Assembly: GCA_021463195.1 (NCBI GenBank)
Contig: JAJTXZ010000022.1
Span: 1 to 62,778 of the forward strand
Direction: 5' to 3'
Length of the DNA: 62,778 bases
Source of the DNA: Anaerolineae bacterium
Lineage (GTDB): Bacteria > Chloroflexota > Anaerolineae > UBA4142 > SHND01
This document shows, piece after piece, positions 1 to 8,884 of this stretch (position 1 is the first letter of the stretch; each line of letters starts with the position of its first letter). The notes below the pieces were generated by a model. It was not told the DNA's origin. It did no database searches and worked only from the letters and a program-made list of their open reading frames with translations. Both the position numbers and the translations under genes were made by a program.

Positions 1-37
1 AGAGAAAGATTCATGGGCAATTTTGCCTCTTGAGATT

Positions 38-327
38 TTAGGATTTGCGAGCGGGTGTTTTGCGCGGTTTGTTTGATGGAATCAGCGCAATGAGCGAACA
101 AAGCGCGGCATTCACCCATTCTGAATCGAGAAAATAGCGGCGTATAGCGGTTTCTAACATGACCGCTCAGAATGTTCTTTATCGAGATAGGCGACGCGGA
201 AAGGGCCATTAAAGCTAGGCTTGCCTTCTTTAAAGCCAATGTAATGCTTTTTGCGATTGGCTTGAGCTTGGAAAAGCCTATTCAAAAATAATTCACATAA
301 CGCGTAATAATCGTTAGCAAGTATAGG
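38..327 (-). other. Possible remnants of an unidentified gene
   Basis: Two short minus-strand reading frames lie here. One is open from a stop at 328-330 down to a stop at 154-156 (about 57 codons, no ATG near its start; its peptide includes GPFRVAYLDKEHSERS). The other runs from an ATG at 160-158 to a TAA at 40-38 (40 residues, beginning MLETAIRRYFLD). They overlap around 154-160 in different frames, as expected of a gene broken by a frameshift. The stretch lacks the heavy GCGC character of neighbouring genes. I do not recognise the family. It could equally be chance reading frames, so confidence is low. Confidence 0.25.
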
Positions 328-341
328 TCAACGCCTACCCA

Positions 342-370
342 CTGTCAACGCGACGCGACTGTGCTATACT
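342..370 (+). promoter_or_regulatory. Promoter of the methylase-like gene, leaderless arrangement
   Basis: CTGTCA at 342-347, 17 bases, then TATACT at 365-370 preceded by TGTGC (extended -10). The GTG start at 378 is 7 bases after the -10, so transcription would begin at or next to the start codon. No Shine-Dalgarno-like sequence precedes the GTG. Confidence 0.6.
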
Positions 371-377
371 CGCGCGC

Positions 378-2702
378 GTGTCAGAGCAACCATTTGTGCC
401 GCCGCGCGACGCGCGCTTTTATCTTCTCGGCGCGCATCGCCAACCGCTGCCCGCGAATATCGCCGCGCATTTTATCGAACACTTTACGCAGCCCGGCGAT
501 TTGGTCGTTGACCCATTCATCGCGTCGGACGCGGTCGCGCGCGCGGCGTTAGAGCGCGGACGCAGAATTTTGGCGACGGAATCCAATCCGCTCGTGGCGT
601 GGGCGACGCGCGCGCAAGCGACGATGCCGCCCGCGCGCGAGATTCAAGCCGCGTTGGCGCGCCTGAGCGAAATTCGCAAAGAGAGCGAAACGCTGCGCGC
701 GTATGTTGAAAAATTGTACGCGAGTCAATGCGCGCAATGCGGCGCCGCGGTGACGGTGGATTATTTTATCAATCGGCGCGACGGCGAAAAAAATCTGTTG
801 GCGGAAAAATTTTATACCTGCGCGTCATGCGGCGCGCGGCGCGATGCCGTCACCGCGGGCGACCGTCAACGCGCGCGCGATGCCGCGCCGCGCGGTTTAA
901 CGCTGGCGCTGCTCACACAGCGCCTATATGCCGATGAATCCGCGCACACTGCGCAGCTCAAACGTTTATTGGAATATTACACGCCGCGCAATCTCAACGC
1001 GCTCGCGACGCTGACCCAGAAACTGGACGCGGAATTTCGGCAGGACGCGACGCGCAATCTCGTGATGACATTGTTATTGCACGCCTTGGATGTCGGTTCG
1101 GCGCTGTATTCAGCATCTGACGCGCTGCCCGCGCGGAATATTCCTTCCGAATTTCTCGAAATGAATATTTGGCGCGCGTTAACGAACGCGGCGCGCGGTT
1201 TGAGCGAACGCGCGCCGGCGCTGCGACTGGCGACAAACGCGGCGCAGGTTGTGAATTCCACTTTACCCGCGGCATTCATCGGCGCAGGCAGCGCGCGCTT
1301 TCTCGCGGAACAGGCGGCGGACGCGCAGGCGGCGTTAATTCTTTCCAGTCCTGCGCGGCTCGACCCAACCTTTTGGGAGCTGTCGTTTTTATGGGCGCGC
1401 TGGCTGTTGGGAAAGAATGCGGCGGCGCCGTTAGAGCCGCTGCTCGAAACGGAACGACACCGCTGGGGTTGGTACGGCGGAGCATTAATCAAGGCGTTGG
1501 ACGAGGCGACAAAATTGGCGCGTCACGACGCGCGTCTCGTCGTCGCGTTTCCGTCAGGCAGCCATGCGGTCATCGAGGCGTTGGTCTTGGCCGCCGCGCC
1601 AGCGTACACACTGCAAGCTTTCGCGTTTCGTCCGCGCGAGGCGCTGCAGAGCGCGACCGAGTTTGGCGCGCTGCGCGGCGATTATCAAGCGCTTTGGCAG
1701 CGCGCCGCGCCGCGCGCCGACGAACCGACGCTGTCAGACACGGCTCTGAGCGCGACGCTGCGCGATACCGCGCTGCGCGGCGCGTTGGCGACACTGCGCG
1801 CGCGCGGCGAACCCGTTCCCTTTTCATGGGCGCATCATGGCGCGTTGGCGGAATTGGCGCGCGCGAATGTATTGCGCGCGACGTTGACACGCGAATATCG
1901 CAAGGGCGATAACGCATTTCAATTTTTGCGGCATCAGATTGATGGCGGTTTAAAACAGGGCTATGCGGAAGAATTGGACCATTGGCAAGCACAAACGCGC
2001 GTCTTGTGGTTCACGCGACAAAATCACGCGCAACAAACATCGTTAGCCGCGCGCGTCGCGCGCCGCGTGCGTGAATTATTGCGCGCGCAGGAGCGCATGA
2101 CGCCCGAAGCGTTGGATGAAAAGATTTTGGCGGATTTCACCGAACTCGCGACGCCGGAACGCGAATTGGTGGACCTCGGCGCGCGGGCATGCGCTGACCT
2201 GAACGAAACGGAATGGGTGTGGCGCGACGAGGACGCCGCGGAATGGGGCGCGCGCGCGCAAACGCGCGCGGCGCAGTTGGGCGCGCAGTTGGGTTATCAG
2301 GTGACGCAAGACGCCGCGCCGTTTGAAATGATTTGGCGCGCGGAAAAAATTATTCCCGGCTCGGCGAATGGCACCGTGCGCGAAGAACGCTATTATGAAG
2401 ATACGTACGCGTTTATTTTTCGCGCGCGCATTGAATTGGAAGAATTATTGATCCCGCGCGCCGCGCCGCTGCGCGGTTTCATTGTGCTGGCTGAAACGCA
2501 AGTGGAATTGACGCGATATCTTTTATGGCGCGATCCGCGCTGGATGAAAAAATTGAAACAGGCGGGCTGGGAATTTTTACGCGCGCGCGGACTCGACGAA
2601 CTATTGCGGCAGCCCGCTGCGACGCGGCACGAATTCCATTTGGCATGGGGATTGCCGCCCGCGCGGGCGGAACGTCAAGCGCAAATGGAATTGTTTGAAT
2701 GA
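378..2702 (+). CDS. DNA-methylase-like protein with degenerate catalytic motifs
   Basis: A 774-residue protein starting at GTG. Residues about 15-75 follow the layout of adenine-specific DNA methylases of the kind annotated with DUF1156: a conserved start, then PGDLVVDPFIASDA where active enzymes have DPFxGSG, then GRRILATESNP. A zinc-ribbon-like CAQC...CASC pair sits near residues 117-155. A YTPRNLNAL segment matches the region active homologues use before their catalytic motif. Where those have (T)DPPY this protein reads SSPAR, followed by the expected WELSFLWARWL helix. Both the AdoMet-binding glycine motif and the catalytic motif are therefore altered, so methyl transfer is unlikely. The frame is intact over 2.3 kb, which argues for a retained non-catalytic role (inference). 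The last 250 residues are not recognised. The gene stands alone, transcribed away from the left edge. Confidence 0.7.
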   Translation: MSEQPFVPPRDARFYLLGAHRQPLPANIAAHFIEHFTQPGDLVVDPFIASDAVARAALERGRRILATESNPLVAWATRAQATMPPAREIQAALARLSEIRKESETLRAYVEKLYASQCAQCGAAVTVDYFINRRDGEKNLLAEKFYTCASCGARRDAVTAGDRQRARDAAPRGLTLALLTQRLYADESAHTAQLKRLLEYYTPRNLNALATLTQKLDAEFRQDATRNLVMTLLLHALDVGSALYSASDALPARNIPSEFLEMNIWRALTNAARGLSERAPALRLATNAAQVVNSTLPAAFIGAGSARFLAEQAADAQAALILSSPARLDPTFWELSFLWARWLLGKNAAAPLEPLLETERHRWGWYGGALIKALDEATKLARHDARLVVAFPSGSHAVIEALVLAAAPAYTLQAFAFRPREALQSATEFGALRGDYQALWQRAAPRADEPTLSDTALSATLRDTALRGALATLRARGEPVPFSWAHHGALAELARANVLRATLTREYRKGDNAFQFLRHQIDGGLKQGYAEELDHWQAQTRVLWFTRQNHAQQTSLAARVARRVRELLRAQERMTPEALDEKILADFTELATPERELVDLGARACADLNETEWVWRDEDAAEWGARAQTRAAQLGAQLGYQVTQDAAPFEMIWRAEKIIPGSANGTVREERYYEDTYAFIFRARIELEELLIPRAAPLRGFIVLAETQVELTRYLLWRDPRWMKKLKQAGWEFLRARGLDELLRQPAATRHEFHLAWGLPPARAERQAQMELFE

Positions 2703-2729
2703 AAAAATCGCGCGACGGCGCGATTTTTT
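2702..2729. terminator. Bidirectional terminator between convergent genes
   Basis: A-tract, stem TCGCGC, loop gacg, stem GCGCGA, then a long T-tract. It can serve both the methylase-like gene (+) and the hydrolase gene (-). Confidence 0.8.
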
Positions 2730-2731
2730 TT

Positions 2732-3568
2732 TTACAAGTCGGTGGCGACGCGTTCGACCTTGAACTCTTTGCCGTTTTTATGCAAACGCCCCAGCGTCAT
2801 TACGGCATCGTGTTGAAACACGAGCAGCATATTTTCTTCGTACGCCCATTCGCGAATATGCCGCTTGGTCTCGATGCTCACCATCGGCTCGATGTCATAA
2901 GCAGGCACCCACGCCAGATGTTCGAGATAAATGGTGCGTCCGGCAACGTCGCCGAGAAAAAGCGCCTTTTCGCCTTTCGATTCGATAATGACGGCTTGAT
3001 GCGCGCGCGTGTGACCGGGCGTAATGATGGTGCGAACTTCTTCGGTGATTTGGGAGTCGCCATTGAGCATGCAAACACGTTCGAGTGGAATAAAATTATC
3101 GGGCGCGTAGGTGGCTTTGGTGCGTTCGTTTGGAAACGCCGCGTCAAGAAATTCTTGACGTTGAATCCAATACTCGGCGTTGGGGAACGTCGGCAAAATA
3201 TCTTGGCCGACGCGATAGGTGTTGCCGCCCGCGTGGTCGGCGTGCAAATGCGTGTTGATGACCAAATCAATGTCGTGGGGCAAAAATCCGATGCGCGCCA
3301 TATTCGTCAATAATTTGGCGCCGCCTTTACGCGCGAAATTACGTTCTTGCTTGGCGGTCAATTTCGCGCCCAAACCCGTGTCCACCAAGATCGTCTTGTC
3401 GCGCGTGACAATGATAAGACAATTCAGCGCGGTTTTAACACGATTAAATTCATCGGGCGCGAGCATCTTTTCCCACAAGATGCGCGGCACGACGCCGAAC
3501 ATGCCGCCGCCGTCCATTCGCACAAAACCGTCGCTGACCACAAATATTTCTACATTGCCGAGTCGCAT
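2732..3568 (-). CDS. Metallo-beta-lactamase-fold hydrolase
   Basis: A 278-residue protein of the metallo-beta-lactamase superfamily. The zinc-binding HLHADHAGG motif lies near residue 108, with further ligands in ITPGHTRAH, LFLGDVAG and the late VFQHDA. The family hydrolyses esters, lactones or thioesters through one or two metal ions. The layout (an N-terminal strand, ILVDTGLG, HxHxDH, GDxxG) resembles quorum-quenching lactonases and related hydrolases, but the substrate cannot be read from sequence. There is no signal peptide, so it is probably cytoplasmic. It converges with the methylase-like gene and shares a bidirectional terminator with it. Confidence 0.85.
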   Translation of the reverse strand: MRLGNVEIFVVSDGFVRMDGGGMFGVVPRILWEKMLAPDEFNRVKTALNCLIIVTRDKTILVDTGLGAKLTAKQERNFARKGGAKLLTNMARIGFLPHDIDLVINTHLHADHAGGNTYRVGQDILPTFPNAEYWIQRQEFLDAAFPNERTKATYAPDNFIPLERVCMLNGDSQITEEVRTIITPGHTRAHQAVIIESKGEKALFLGDVAGRTIYLEHLAWVPAYDIEPMVSIETKRHIREWAYEENMLLVFQHDAVMTLGRLHKNGKEFKVERVATDL

Positions 3569-3727
3569 CGTTCTATCCTACAACCAAATCACGCTACGAT
3601 GGACCGGATCGCAACGCGCTCTATTTTACGCAAGCGCGCGATTTTGACAGGATTGGCGCGTTACCCTTTCTCCGAGCCGCCAGTTACTGCCGAAAATAGC
3701 GCTTTATCAATTGTCTTTCCATCGAAT

Positions 3728-3754
3728 ACGGGCGACGAGAATTTCGTCGCCCGT
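3728..3754. terminator. Hairpin downstream of secA
   Basis: An 11-base perfect stem (ACGGGCGACGA and its complement) with a 5-base loop lies between the secA stop and the hydrolase gene. The T-rich tail is on the plus-strand side, so it is a weak classical terminator for secA. It may mainly mark the transcript 3' end. Confidence 0.5.
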
Positions 3755-3771
3755 AATTTTATCGCGAATTT

Positions 3772-6645
3772 CTATTTTTTGGCTGACGCGTTCGCCATCG
3801 CGCCGAGCAATTCGTTTTCGCGACCCATGTGGCAATTTTTGAATTTTTTGCCGCTGCCACACGGACATGGGTCGTTCCGACCCACTTTCAGGTTCGAGCT
3901 CTTTTTCGGCTGCGCTTTGCGCGTCTGCGTGTCGCGCGCGCGCGATTCCTGCATCGGACGCGCGGGCTGCTGCGGCACGCGCGTCAACTGCGCGTGAAAA
4001 ATCGAATGCGTGATTTGATTTTTGATTTCGGCATTCAACTGTTCAAACATGCCAAAGGCTTCGCGCTTGAACGTGACCAACGGATCCTGCTGCGCGATGG
4101 CGCGCAAACCAATGCCGCCGCGCAATTCATCCAACGCGGTCAAATGCCGCACCCACAATTTGTCAATCGCGTCGAGCATCACCAGACGTTCGAGCAAGCG
4201 TTCCTCTTCGCTGCCCTGCTGCGTCTCCTTTTCCTTGTATTCACGTTCCGCCAAATCGTCCAGTTGGTCCTGAATTTGCGACGGCGTCATTTTTTCCCAC
4301 GCGGCGGGCGCGTCATTCGGCAGCGGAAAGATTTTACGGATTTCGTTGGCGAGCGTTTGCAAATCCCATTCTTCTTTATAGTTGCCTGCCGCAAAGGTCG
4401 CCACAAGCGACGCGATATTGTCGCGCAACATGTCCAGCACCAGTGAACGCAAATTCGATGCTTCGAGAATTTTGCGCCGCTGACCGTAAATCACTTCGCG
4501 CTGTTTGTTGATGACATCATCATATTCGAGCAAATGTTTCCGCACATCAAAATTGTAACCTTCCATTTTGATTTGCGATTGTTCAATGGCTTTGGCGACC
4601 AACGGCACGTCAATCATCATATCTTCGTCTTGCCACACTTTTTCGAGCAACCCTTTGTTGCCCATGCGCTTCATGATTTCATCTTCGAGTGAAACATAAA
4701 AACGCGATGAACCCGGATCGCCCTGACGCCCCGCGCGCCCGCGCAGCTGATTGTCAATGCGGCGCGCTTCGTGGCGCTCCGTGCCGACCACATGCAAGCC
4801 GCCGAGTTCAACCACCTTTGCTTTTTCGGCGTCGGTCAGCGTCTGCGCGCGCGCGAACGCTTCATCCCATTGCGCCGCTTCGAGGGGTTTGGTCAAGTCC
4901 ACGCCTTTTTTGCGCAGCTCTTCGCGCACGATGCCTTCCGCGTTACCGCCGAGCAAAATATCCACGCCGCGGCCCGCCATGTTGGTCGCGACAGTGACCG
5001 CGCCGAGCTTGCCCGCCTGCGCGATAATGGTCGCCTCTTTTTCGTGATTCTTGGCATTCAGCACTTCGTGCTTGACGCCTTTGCGGCCGAGCATTTTGGA
5101 CAACATTTCAGAATGTTCGACCGAAGTGGTCCCGACAAGAACCGGGCGGCCTTGCTCGTGCATTTCCTTGATTTCGTCTACGACCGCTTTATATTTCGCT
5201 TGTTCGTTTTTGTAAATGACATCCGAATCGTCATCCCGAATCATGGGCCGATTGGTCGGAATAACGATGACATCCAAACCGTAAATTTTGCCAAACTCTT
5301 CCTCTTCGGTTTTCGCCGTGCCGGTCATGCCCGCGAGTTTGTTGTACATGCGAAAATAATTTTGAAACGTAATCGTCGCCAGCGTCAACGATTCGCGCTG
5401 CACTTTGACATTTTCTTTGGCTTCGATGGCTTGGTGCAAACCTTCGGAATAACGTCGCCCGAACATCAAGCGTCCGGTAAATTCGTCCACGATAACGACT
5501 TCGCCATCGCGCACGACGTAATCCTTGTCAAGTTTGAACAGCGCGTGCGCTTTGAGCGCGTTATCAAAATACGAAGTGAGTTCCAAAAAATCGGGGTCAT
5601 AAATAGATTTGTTCGGCGGAATGCCAAGCGCGCGCTCCACTTTTTCAATGCCCGCTTCGGTCGGCGACACAACACGCAATTTGAGATCAATCGTATAATC
5701 TTCTTCCTCGACCATTCGCGGCATAATCGAAGCAAAGCGCTGATATTCGCGCGACGATTCTTCGGCGCTTCCGGAAATGATGAGCGGCGTGCGCGCCTCG
5801 TCAATCAAAATATTGTCCACCTCGTCCACGATGGCATAGTGCAATGCGCGCTGCGCCATTTGCGACAAATCCACGACCATATTGTCGCGCAAATAATCGA
5901 AACCGAATTCGTTGTTGGTGCCGTACAAAATGTCCGCCGCGTACGCCTCGCGCCGCGCGACCGGCAAAAAGTGATTCAAGCGATCGTCGCTGTGTGGATT
6001 GGGATCACTGAAATTTGGATTGTAGATGCCGGCGAATTCGTGCGCGATAACGGCGGCGCTCATGCCCAGCCGCAAATAGACCGCGCCCATCCATCCCGCG
6101 CCCACACGCGACAAGTAATCGTTGGGGGTGATGAGATGCACGCCGCGCCCCGCCAGCGCGTTGAGATACAACGGCAGCGTGGCGACGAGCGTCTTGCCTT
6201 CGCCCGTCCGCATTTCCGCAATCTTGCCGTCGTGCAACGCCACGCCCGCCATCAACTGCACATCGAAATGACGCTGACCATTCGCGCGCCGCGACGCCTC
6301 GCGCACGGCCGCGAACGCTTCGGGCAGCAATTCATCGAGCGTCGCCTGTTCAAGGTCGAGAAGTTTTTGCTCGTGTTCCTTGACCTGCATTTCGAGCGCC
6401 TTGCGTTCTTTTTCCGCGCCTTCGTCCAACCAACGTTTACGCAACTCGTCAAACGCCTGACGTTCGCTTTCCACCGCTCGCGAAAAACGCGCGCGGAAAT
6501 CATCCGTCTTGGCGCGCAATTCATCGTCAGACAATTTTTCAAACGCGGGTTCGAGCGCGTTGATTTCCGTGACCAACGGTTGCAACGCTTTGAGTTCTTT
6601 TTCGTTTGGATCGCCCGCGATTTTATAATATAGATTCTTTAACAT
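3772..6645 (-). CDS. secA: Preprotein translocase ATPase SecA
   Basis: SecA is the motor ATPase that drives unfolded preproteins through the SecYEG channel. The 957-residue protein has the Walker A motif RTGEGKT at about residues 146-152, YGTNNEFGFDYLRDNM, the DEVDNILIDEARTPL nucleotide-binding segment, GMTGTAKTE, the TNMAGRGVDI helicase motif, and the C-terminal zinc motif NDPCPCGSGKKFKNCH that binds SecB or ribosomes. The N-terminal region carries a charged helical insertion of roughly 40 residues (about 60-100) before the conserved DELLPEAFA segment, which makes the protein somewhat longer than usual. The ATG start gives the standard N-terminus (MLKNLYYKIAGDPNEKE). A short gap separates it from prs upstream; no clear ribosome binding site is visible. 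Confidence 0.97.
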   Translation of the reverse strand: MLKNLYYKIAGDPNEKELKALQPLVTEINALEPAFEKLSDDELRAKTDDFRARFSRAVESERQAFDELRKRWLDEGAEKERKALEMQVKEHEQKLLDLEQATLDELLPEAFAAVREASRRANGQRHFDVQLMAGVALHDGKIAEMRTGEGKTLVATLPLYLNALAGRGVHLITPNDYLSRVGAGWMGAVYLRLGMSAAVIAHEFAGIYNPNFSDPNPHSDDRLNHFLPVARREAYAADILYGTNNEFGFDYLRDNMVVDLSQMAQRALHYAIVDEVDNILIDEARTPLIISGSAEESSREYQRFASIMPRMVEEEDYTIDLKLRVVSPTEAGIEKVERALGIPPNKSIYDPDFLELTSYFDNALKAHALFKLDKDYVVRDGEVVIVDEFTGRLMFGRRYSEGLHQAIEAKENVKVQRESLTLATITFQNYFRMYNKLAGMTGTAKTEEEEFGKIYGLDVIVIPTNRPMIRDDDSDVIYKNEQAKYKAVVDEIKEMHEQGRPVLVGTTSVEHSEMLSKMLGRKGVKHEVLNAKNHEKEATIIAQAGKLGAVTVATNMAGRGVDILLGGNAEGIVREELRKKGVDLTKPLEAAQWDEAFARAQTLTDAEKAKVVELGGLHVVGTERHEARRIDNQLRGRAGRQGDPGSSRFYVSLEDEIMKRMGNKGLLEKVWQDEDMMIDVPLVAKAIEQSQIKMEGYNFDVRKHLLEYDDVINKQREVIYGQRRKILEASNLRSLVLDMLRDNIASLVATFAAGNYKEEWDLQTLANEIRKIFPLPNDAPAAWEKMTPSQIQDQLDDLAEREYKEKETQQGSEEERLLERLVMLDAIDKLWVRHLTALDELRGGIGLRAIAQQDPLVTFKREAFGMFEQLNAEIKNQITHSIFHAQLTRVPQQPARPMQESRARDTQTRKAQPKKSSNLKVGRNDPCPCGSGKKFKNCHMGRENELLGAMANASAKK

Positions 6646-6721
6646 GATTGCTTTCGAGCCACAAGCAGCGAATCGTACGCGGCAAGGATTGCTCCCGATC
6701 GCTAGCTGCCCACTCCTTTGC

Positions 6722-7750
6722 TCACAAATTCAGTGTGTCGCCCACCAATTCGCCCACGCTCTCGGCTCTATTAGTGCGTTCAATGACGCCCGCCAACAGC
6801 GGCGCGACCGAGAGAATGGTAAAGTTGGGCAACCGTTTTTCTTCCGGCATCTCTACGGTGTCAGTGCAAATGAATTCGGCGATGTCGCTCGCTTCGAGCC
6901 GTTCTCGCGCGGGCCCTACTAGGGTTGCGTGAGTGCAAGCGATTCTTACCGTCGCCGCGCCGCTGCGTTTCAACAAACTCACCGCTTCGGTAATCGTGCC
7001 TGCGGTTTCGACCAAATCGTCCACCAAGATAACGCTCTTGGCTTGCACATCGCCAATAACGGTCAACGCTTCGGCGTGACCCGAGATGCGGCGTTTTTCC
7101 ACGAACGCTAGCGGCGCATCCATTTTCGCCGCGATATTGCGCGCCTTTTTGGCGAAACCCAAATCGGCGGACACAATCACCGGATTGTCGAGATTCAAAC
7201 TTTTTAAATAATCCGCGATTAATGGATAGGCTTGCAATTCGTCGCCGGGAATATTGAAAAAACCTTGAATCTGTCCCGCGTGCAAATCAATCGTAATATA
7301 TCGGTCCGCGCCCGCCGTGACAATCAAATCCGCCATCAAACGCGCCGTGATCGGCACACGCGGCATATCTTTTTTATCGCTGCGCGCATAGGCGTAAAAC
7401 GGGATAACGGCGGTGATGCGTCCCGCCGACGAACGCTTTAACGTTTCCAGAAAAATAAATAATTCTACGAGATTGCGATTCACCGGCGCGCCGAGTCCCT
7501 GAATCAAAAACACATCGCGTCCGCGCACGCTGCGATGCAGCTGCACAAAAATATTTTCATTGTCGAAATCGCGAATATCCGCGTCCGCCAACAAGAGATC
7601 CAATTTCGCGCAAATCTTTTCCGCCAGCGGACGATTGCCGCGCCCGCTAAAAATGACGGGGTCGCCGTAAGGTGTTATTTTTTTCACGCAAGTTTGCGCT
7701 AAAGCAAAACATTCGTCGCGCGTTGCGCCGACGCGGCGCAACGCGGTCAT
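6722..7750 (-). CDS. prs: Ribose-phosphate pyrophosphokinase
   Basis: The product makes PRPP from ribose 5-phosphate and ATP, the precursor of nucleotides, histidine and tryptophan. The 342-residue protein shows the SGRGNRPLA start of the kinase fold, the FYAYARSDKKD loop, the DLHAGQIQGFF signature and the PRPP-binding loop VDDLVETAGTI. Compared with typical family members of about 315 residues it has about 30 extra residues before the SGxxN motif. The catalytic-loop segment VSADLGFAKKA differs from the common SPDxGG form, so a divergent or paralogous PRPP synthase cannot be excluded. It lies upstream of secA on the same strand. Confidence 0.92.
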   Translation of the reverse strand: MTALRRVGATRDECFALAQTCVKKITPYGDPVIFSGRGNRPLAEKICAKLDLLLADADIRDFDNENIFVQLHRSVRGRDVFLIQGLGAPVNRNLVELFIFLETLKRSSAGRITAVIPFYAYARSDKKDMPRVPITARLMADLIVTAGADRYITIDLHAGQIQGFFNIPGDELQAYPLIADYLKSLNLDNPVIVSADLGFAKKARNIAAKMDAPLAFVEKRRISGHAEALTVIGDVQAKSVILVDDLVETAGTITEAVSLLKRSGAATVRIACTHATLVGPARERLEASDIAEFICTDTVEMPEEKRLPNFTILSVAPLLAGVIERTNRAESVGELVGDTLNL

Positions 7751-7774
7751 GGAATGGCTTGGCTCGCGCGCGGA

Positions 7775-8434
7775 TTATTTTTCCTCAATCGTAATGCGCT
7801 TGATCACATCGCCTTTGCGAATTTGCAGAACTACCGCCATTGATTCGGGCGTGACTTGGCCAAACGAAGTATAACCGCCGTCGAGATTCGGCGTGGCGTC
7901 AAGCGTAATATAAAACTGACTGCCGCTGGACGGCGTCGTTTCCGGCGGCCCGCCGCGTCGCGCCATTGCCAGCGCGCCCGCCGGATGCGCGCGTTTGATT
8001 TCAGGCGGAATGGTGTAGCCCGGACCGCCCGTGCCATTACCCAATGGATCGCCGCCCTGAATCACAAAGCCGGGTTCGTAGCGATGAAAGGTCAAATCAT
8101 CATAAAAACCTTCGCGCGCGAGAAACACAAAATTGTTGACGTGCTGCGGCGCGTCTTGGGGAAACAAATCTATGACGATATCGCCTTTGCTCGTTTCAAT
8201 CGTCGCGCGATATGTTTTGCTCGGGTCAATCGTCAGCGGCGGCGCGGCGCTGAACATATCGTTCCGTTCGGCAGGCGCTTTGGCGGAAGCGGCGCCAACG
8301 TTCGCCGCGGGCGCGCTGTTGGACGCGACAGTTGGCGCGGGCGCCGCGCCGCCGCACGCCGCCAAATATAACGCCACGCTCAAGCCCAATAACAATGACG
8401 CCAAAGCGCGGCGTGTCAAATTAAATCGGTTCAT
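7775..8434 (-). CDS. Cyclophilin-type peptidyl-prolyl isomerase lipoprotein
   Basis: A 219-residue protein with an N-terminal signal ending in the lipobox LAAC (Cys about residue 27), so it should be anchored on the outer face of the membrane. A low-complexity Ala-rich linker follows, then a cyclophilin domain: FPQDAPQHVNNFVFLAREGFYDDLTFHR, FVIQGGDPLGNGTGGPGY and SGSQFYITLDATPNLDGGYTSFGQV. Such enzymes catalyse cis-trans isomerisation of peptidyl-prolyl bonds during folding of exported proteins. GGAGAG lies upstream of the ATG. It sits 6 bases from the SRPBCC gene, and together with the FKBP gene further upstream it makes a folding-related cluster on this strand. Confidence 0.92.
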   Translation of the reverse strand: MNRFNLTRRALASLLLGLSVALYLAACGGAAPAPTVASNSAPAANVGAASAKAPAERNDMFSAAPPLTIDPSKTYRATIETSKGDIVIDLFPQDAPQHVNNFVFLAREGFYDDLTFHRYEPGFVIQGGDPLGNGTGGPGYTIPPEIKRAHPAGALAMARRGGPPETTPSSGSQFYITLDATPNLDGGYTSFGQVTPESMAVVLQIRKGDVIKRITIEEK

Positions 8435-8440
8435 ACGGCT

Positions 8441-8869
8441 TTAACTCTCCAAAACTTGTTTTAATTTTGGCGCAGTGTTGTTGATGAGGTTACGCACTTT
8501 GGGCGCGACCAACGTTTCGGTCAAACGCAACGTCCCGCTCAATTCCACCTTGCCTTGCGCTTGCACTTGCGTGCCGGCGCCGTTAGGTTTGAATAGCACC
8601 ATACCGCGCCAAGCAAACACGGGCGCGATATATTCAAACGAAATTTTATTGCCGCGCTCGAGCTCGCGGATCAAACAATCCATTTCGTATTCCGAACCCA
8701 TCATCAAAAAGCGCTGTTTAAATTTTGTCCCCGCGCGAATTGGGCCGTCGGTGAGCGTTTGCACGCGCAGCACCGGCATCCACGTCGGATTGTTATTGTA
8801 ATCGGCGACATACGTAAACACCTCGTCGAGCGAACGCGCGATAGTGATGGTATTGGATACGTGAATCAC
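8441..8869 (-). CDS. SRPBCC (START-like) family protein
   Basis: A 142-residue protein of the polyketide-cyclase/SRPBCC type: SNTITIARSLDEVFTYVADYNNNPTWMPVL is the characteristic opening, followed by a curved-sheet pattern and a C-terminal helix. Family members bind hydrophobic ligands in an internal cavity; the ligand here is unknown. It is probably cytoplasmic, with no signal or membrane segment. It is packed between two prolyl-isomerase genes on the same strand with gaps of 6 and 15 bases, so co-transcription is likely. Confidence 0.8.
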   Translation of the reverse strand: MIHVSNTITIARSLDEVFTYVADYNNNPTWMPVLRVQTLTDGPIRAGTKFKQRFLMMGSEYEMDCLIRELERGNKISFEYIAPVFAWRGMVLFKPNGAGTQVQAQGKVELSGTLRLTETLVAPKVRNLINNTAPKLKQVLES

Positions 8870-8884
8870 TGCAACCTCTTGTTT

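Noticed and set aside
4771-6633. A 620-codon open frame on the plus strand opposite secA
   Set aside because: Exact antisense of a clear SecA gene; its composition is an artefact of strongly biased codon use. No motifs.
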